Below the pieces are notes generated by a model. That model did no database searches. It saw nothing but the letters and a program-made list of their open reading frames with translations, and was not told where the DNA came from. A stretch of 64,000 nt of DNA from Sophora flavescens. Taxonomy: Eukaryota > Streptophyta > Magnoliopsida > Fabales > Fabaceae. The position numbers and the translations under genes were made by a program. The stretch lies in assembly GCA_030762895.1 (NCBI GenBank), contig JAUPTC010000016.1:1-64000 (forward strand), read 5' to 3'. Positions within the stretch are counted from its first letter, which is position 1; each line of letters opens with the position of its first letter. Below, piece after piece: positions 62,102-64,000 of the stretch.

Positions 62102-64000
62102 TCAAGCTGGAGCATATAAATCAAATGCTCCAAGCTTGGAGCAAATATTTTGAATTCTTGGTCCTCTTAGAGATTTTGTAAAGACGTCTGCCAGTTGATC
62201 ATTAGAGCTAACAAATTCGGTGACGACTTCTTTAGAAAGGACTTTCTCTCGGACAAAATGACAATCGATCTCGATATGTTTAGTTCTCTCATGAAATACT
62301 GAATTGGAAGCTATATGGAGGGCTGCTTGGTTATCACAACATAGCTTCATTTGTTGAGTATCTCCAAACTTCAATTCCTGAAGAAATTGTTTAATCCAAA
62401 TGAGCTCACATGTGGCTATCGCCATGGCTCTATATTCAGCCTCTGCACTAGACCTTGCAACAACATTTTGTTTCTTGCTCTTCCACGAGACAAGGTTTCC
62501 TCCAATAGACACACAATACCCTGAAGTGGAACGCCTATCAATAGGTGATCACGCCCAATCTGCATCGCAAAATCCAACTACTTGAGTGTTTCCTTTGTCT
62601 TCATAGAGTAGTCCTTGTCCTGGTGTCTTTTTAATGTATCTCAGGATTCGTATTACTGCATCCCAATGTTCATTATGAGGAGATCGCATGAATTGACTCA
62701 CCACTCCAACAAAGAAAGGAAATATCGGCCTTGTAATAGTGAGATAGATGAGCTTCCCAACCAATCTCCGATATCTTTCTGGATCGGAATAAGGCTCCCC
62801 CTGGTTGGGTAGCAGCTTTTGATTTGGATCCATAGGACTATCAAGTGGTCGACAATCCAACATACCAGTTTCTTTAAGTATATCTAACACATACTTCCTT
62901 TGTGAGATGATAATCCCGTCTTCTGACTGAGCAACTTCAATTCCAAGAAAGTATTTTAGCTTTCCCAAATCTTTTGTCTAAAAGTGACTAAATAGGTGTT
63001 GCTTTAGCTCAAGCAATTTTTTTTCTGGTCATTTCCCGTGATAACTATATCATCTACATAGACCACCAAGTAAACACATTTATCTGGAGAGGTATGGCAG
63101 TAAAAAACTGAATGGTCGACTTCACTACGTTTCATCCCAAAAGCTTGAACAATCGAGCTGAATTTTCCAAACCAAGCTCGTGGGGATTGTTTGAGTCCAT
63201 AAAGAGACCGTCGTAGTTTGCAAACCAAGCTAGACTCCCCGAGCAATAAATCCGGTGGTTGCTCCATATAAACCTCCTCTTCTAATTCTCCATGCAGAAT
63301 GCATTTTTAATATCCAACTGATACAAGTGGCCAATGACGGATGGCGGCTATGGCAAGAAATAGTCGAGCGAAGTAATTTTAGCCACAGGAGAGAAAGTAT
63401 CTCCATAATCAAGGCCATAAACTGGGTATAACCTTTGGCTACCAATCGAGCTTTGAGACGATCAATCGTCCATCACCCCAACTTTTATAGCATAAACCCA
63501 GCGACAACCAACGGGTTTCTTGCCGGAGGAAGAGGAACTAACTCCCATGTACCATTATGCTCCAAAGCCTCGCATTTCATCAATCATGGCTTGTCGCCAT
63601 CCTGGATGATCAAGTGCTTCACAAAAATTTTTAGGAAGAGTAATGAGAAGATAAAGAAAACACAAAAGAATGATAAGAAGGAGAGAGACGATGATAACTT
63701 AAGAAGTTATAAATAGGATGGGGATTACGTGTGGACCGAAGTACCTTTCCTAAGAGCAATGGGCAAGTCATGATTATCCTCGGGTAGGTCCGTAGTCGGG
63801 TTGTCTGCTTGAAGTAGGACATGATTCAACCTGGTCTTTCAGTACCTTCAAGCTCAGTATTGGGAATTCGTGGACGACGCCGATATAGGATGGGTGATCC
63901 GTGAGTCTCTGTCGGTGGAGGATTGACAGGAATATCTACGGAAGAATCGACGAGTTGACTCGATTCCTGCAAAGGTGATGGACCAAGATAGGGAATAGGA
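62102..64000 (-). pseudogene. Ty1/copia pol, 3' part, with stops and frameshifts, running off the window
   Basis: Reading on the minus strand from the right edge: a proline/serine-rich linker, then a reverse transcriptase with LVVYVDDIVITGND and SLYGLKQSPRAWF, then KLKYFLGIEVAQ, and RNase H with SSAEAEYRAMA, TKHIEIDCHFV and DQLADVFTKSL, ending at 62102. Breaks include a frame change near 63270-63440, a frame change with a stop near 62970-63000, and TGA at 62546-62548 between DADWA and SPIDRRSTSGY. The element sits in the LTN1 intron upstream of the exon at 60716. Its 5' part and 5' LTR are outside. Confidence 0.9.

Overview
The window is nuclear DNA of a flowering plant. The protein genes carry short GT-AG introns, the background is AT-rich, and LTR retrotransposons, LINEs, SINEs, MITEs and Helitron-like ends are nested in one another. 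The host proteins and repeat style suggest a eudicot, perhaps a legume; that assignment is inference and no species is claimed.

Host genes. (1) The left edge holds the U2 snRNP protein B'' gene on the minus strand (three exons, running off the window at base 1), with a Tourist-like MITE in intron 1. (2) At about 5.3-5.8 kb lies a minus-strand WUN1/SAG20 (wound-induced protein 1) reading frame whose expected ATG reads ACG. (3) From 48.0 to at least 60.7 kb lies LTN1/Listerin, the E3 ubiquitin ligase of ribosome quality control, on the minus strand. Eleven exons with matching phases give about 1,746 codons, ending in an RWD-like region and a RING. Its N-terminal exon or exons lie beyond 64 kb, behind a Ty1/copia element that ends the window.

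Between the genes, 2-48 kb is almost entirely transposable elements. In order: a 5'-truncated L1-type LINE with a nested PIF/Harbinger-like element (2.1-3.6 kb); a MULE-type MITE (3.7 kb); a 4.4 kb gypsy solo LTR with 5-bp target duplication (6.7-11.1 kb); a related LTR without a resolved left end (about 13.3-17.1 kb); a second solo LTR in the opposite orientation (18.3-22.4 kb) inside a Helitron-like repeat; an 808-bp foldback element (22.7-23.5 kb); tandem Helitron-like duplications (25.0-27.8 kb); a gypsy element cut off after protease (28.4-34.65 kb); and a complete but decayed copia element (37.6-43.4 kb) with target duplications. Smaller nested repeats fill 43.4-47.9 kb.

The most unusual feature is an intact 161-codon acidic reading frame inside the 4.5 kb LTR of the gypsy element. 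It directly follows a splice-acceptor-like sequence that recurs in the related solo LTRs. Many insertions could be bounded to the base by their target-site duplications, giving relative ages for the nesting.
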